From CAVTHW01 sp963734625 (GTDB lineage: Bacteria > Acidobacteriota > Terriglobia > Bryobacterales > Bryobacteraceae), in the NCBI GenBank assembly GCA_963734625.1, contig CAVTHW010000014.1, forward strand, positions 1 to 64,000: a DNA stretch of 64,000 nucleotides. Reading direction: 5' to 3'. The notes under the pieces were generated by a model. The model saw only the letters and a list, made by a program, of their open reading frames with translations. It did no database searches and was not told the DNA's origin. This document shows, one piece after another, positions 63,493 through 64,000 of the stretch (position 1 is its first letter; each line of letters begins with the position of its first letter). The translations under genes and the position numbers were made by a program.

Positions 63493-64000
63493 TTACGCCA
63501 GCAGCTTCTTCAGGCTCTGGATGCTCTTGTCAATTCCATCCAAGCCCTCGAAGGCCCGTGTTTCCTCTTCGATGACGTACCACTCGGTGCCCCCTACGGT
63601 TTCGCAGGCCCTTAGCACCGCGGGCCATTTGACCTCGCCTTCTCCGACCACGTACCCCTTCTTTGCGGCCCACAGAATGGGATTCCACTCCTTCACGTGG
63701 ACGGTCCTGGCGCGGCCGGCGAACTTATTCAGCAGAGCAATAGGATCGGCTCCTGCCTGGACCCAATGACCGACGTCGAGCTGCATGACCACATCCTTGC
63801 TCGTCCTGGTGTAGAAATACTCGAGCGGTATCTGACCCTCCACGAGGGTGAACTCAACCGTATGGTTGTGGAAGCCGACGGCCATGCCTAGCGGTTTGAG
63901 CTTCGCCGCGATCTCATTGAAGGTATCGGCAGTCTTGGCCCAGGCATCGAGCGAGGCCATATTGGTCTTGGACAAGCTCGGCGCGATCAGAAACGGGGTA
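63493..64000 (-). CDS. Sugar phosphate isomerase/epimerase, C-terminal part (runs out of window)
   Basis: The visible part is about 168 residues of an AP_endonuc_2 TIM barrel: GFHNHTVEF, VVMQLDVGHWVQAGADP (Asp, His), TVHVKEWNP (His) and WYVIEEET (Glu). These are metal ligands of an active site. The frame is open to the window edge at 64000, so the start and any signal lie outside. It converges with the LmbE-like gene across a 59-base gap. Confidence 0.8.
   Translation of the reverse strand, partial: TPFLIAPSLSKTNMASLDAWAKTADTFNEIAAKLKPLGMAVGFHNHTVEFTLVEGQIPLEYFYTRTSKDVVMQLDVGHWVQAGADPIALLNKFAGRARTVHVKEWNPILWAAKKGYVVGEGEVKWPAVLRACETVGGTEWYVIEEETRAFEGLDGIDKSIQSLKKLLA

Overview
The window looks like a chromosomal segment of an Acidobacteriota bacterium, most likely of the Bryobacterales/Solibacter type. 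The basis is high GC, many Tat-exported Gfo/Idh/MocA oxidoreductases and sugar phosphate isomerase/epimerases carrying Ala/Gly/Pro-rich inserts, an Oar-like TonB receptor with a carboxypeptidase-regulatory domain, an acidobacterial-type small secreted protein, and repeated GTATACT-type -10 elements. This placement comes from recognised family signatures, not from a database search.

Layout. (1) 1-16.8 kb is a signalling region with much decay: a multiply frameshifted hydrolase, a phosphatase remnant, a PAS/SpoIIE phosphatase, a hybrid histidine kinase, and a LuxR - GGDEF/EAL - PilZ operon (the GGDEF/EAL gene is frameshifted). Two degenerate copies of one insertion sequence flank the operon, and a second PilZ gene follows. 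(2) 6.7-28 kb holds small orphan genes (DUF3592, Zn-ribbon, multi-pass membrane and Sel1 proteins). Many are preceded by one dispersed promoter-like repeat, and one DUF3592 module is present as a 0.6-kb inverted duplication. (3) About 25.9-31.8 kb is an integrated mobile element next to the 3' end of an initiator tRNA gene. It has a tyrosine integrase, two excisionase-like HTH proteins, a rolling-circle Rep, an RlmJ-like methyltransferase, and a roughly 1-kb noncoding locus with a near-consensus promoter, hairpins, a 67-bp exact repeat and iteron-like repeats. (4) 32.5-64 kb is a large glycan/amino-sugar catabolic region.

How the genes may work together. In region 4, eight minus-strand genes (49.3 to 36.8 kb) form a probable glucosaminide-utilisation operon. 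It contains two exported GH2 exo-beta-glucosaminidase-like enzymes, a ROK kinase, a SIS-domain deaminase-like enzyme, two oxidoreductases, a TIM-barrel isomerase and a degenerate M24 protein. A double palindromic operator lies at an internal promoter. Around it are further exported oxidoreductases and isomerases, a SusC/Oar-like outer-membrane receptor with a small barrel protein, a DegT-type aminotransferase paired with an oxidoreductase, and a LmbE-like deacetylase with a broken start. The set suggests uptake and redox-assisted breakdown of amino-sugar or modified-sugar polymers. Substrates are inferred.

The most unusual items are the noncoding locus of the mobile element, the dispersed promoter/Shine-Dalgarno repeat, the synonymous-only divergence of the duplicated DUF3592 gene, and the apparently leaderless starts of three oxidoreductase paralogues.
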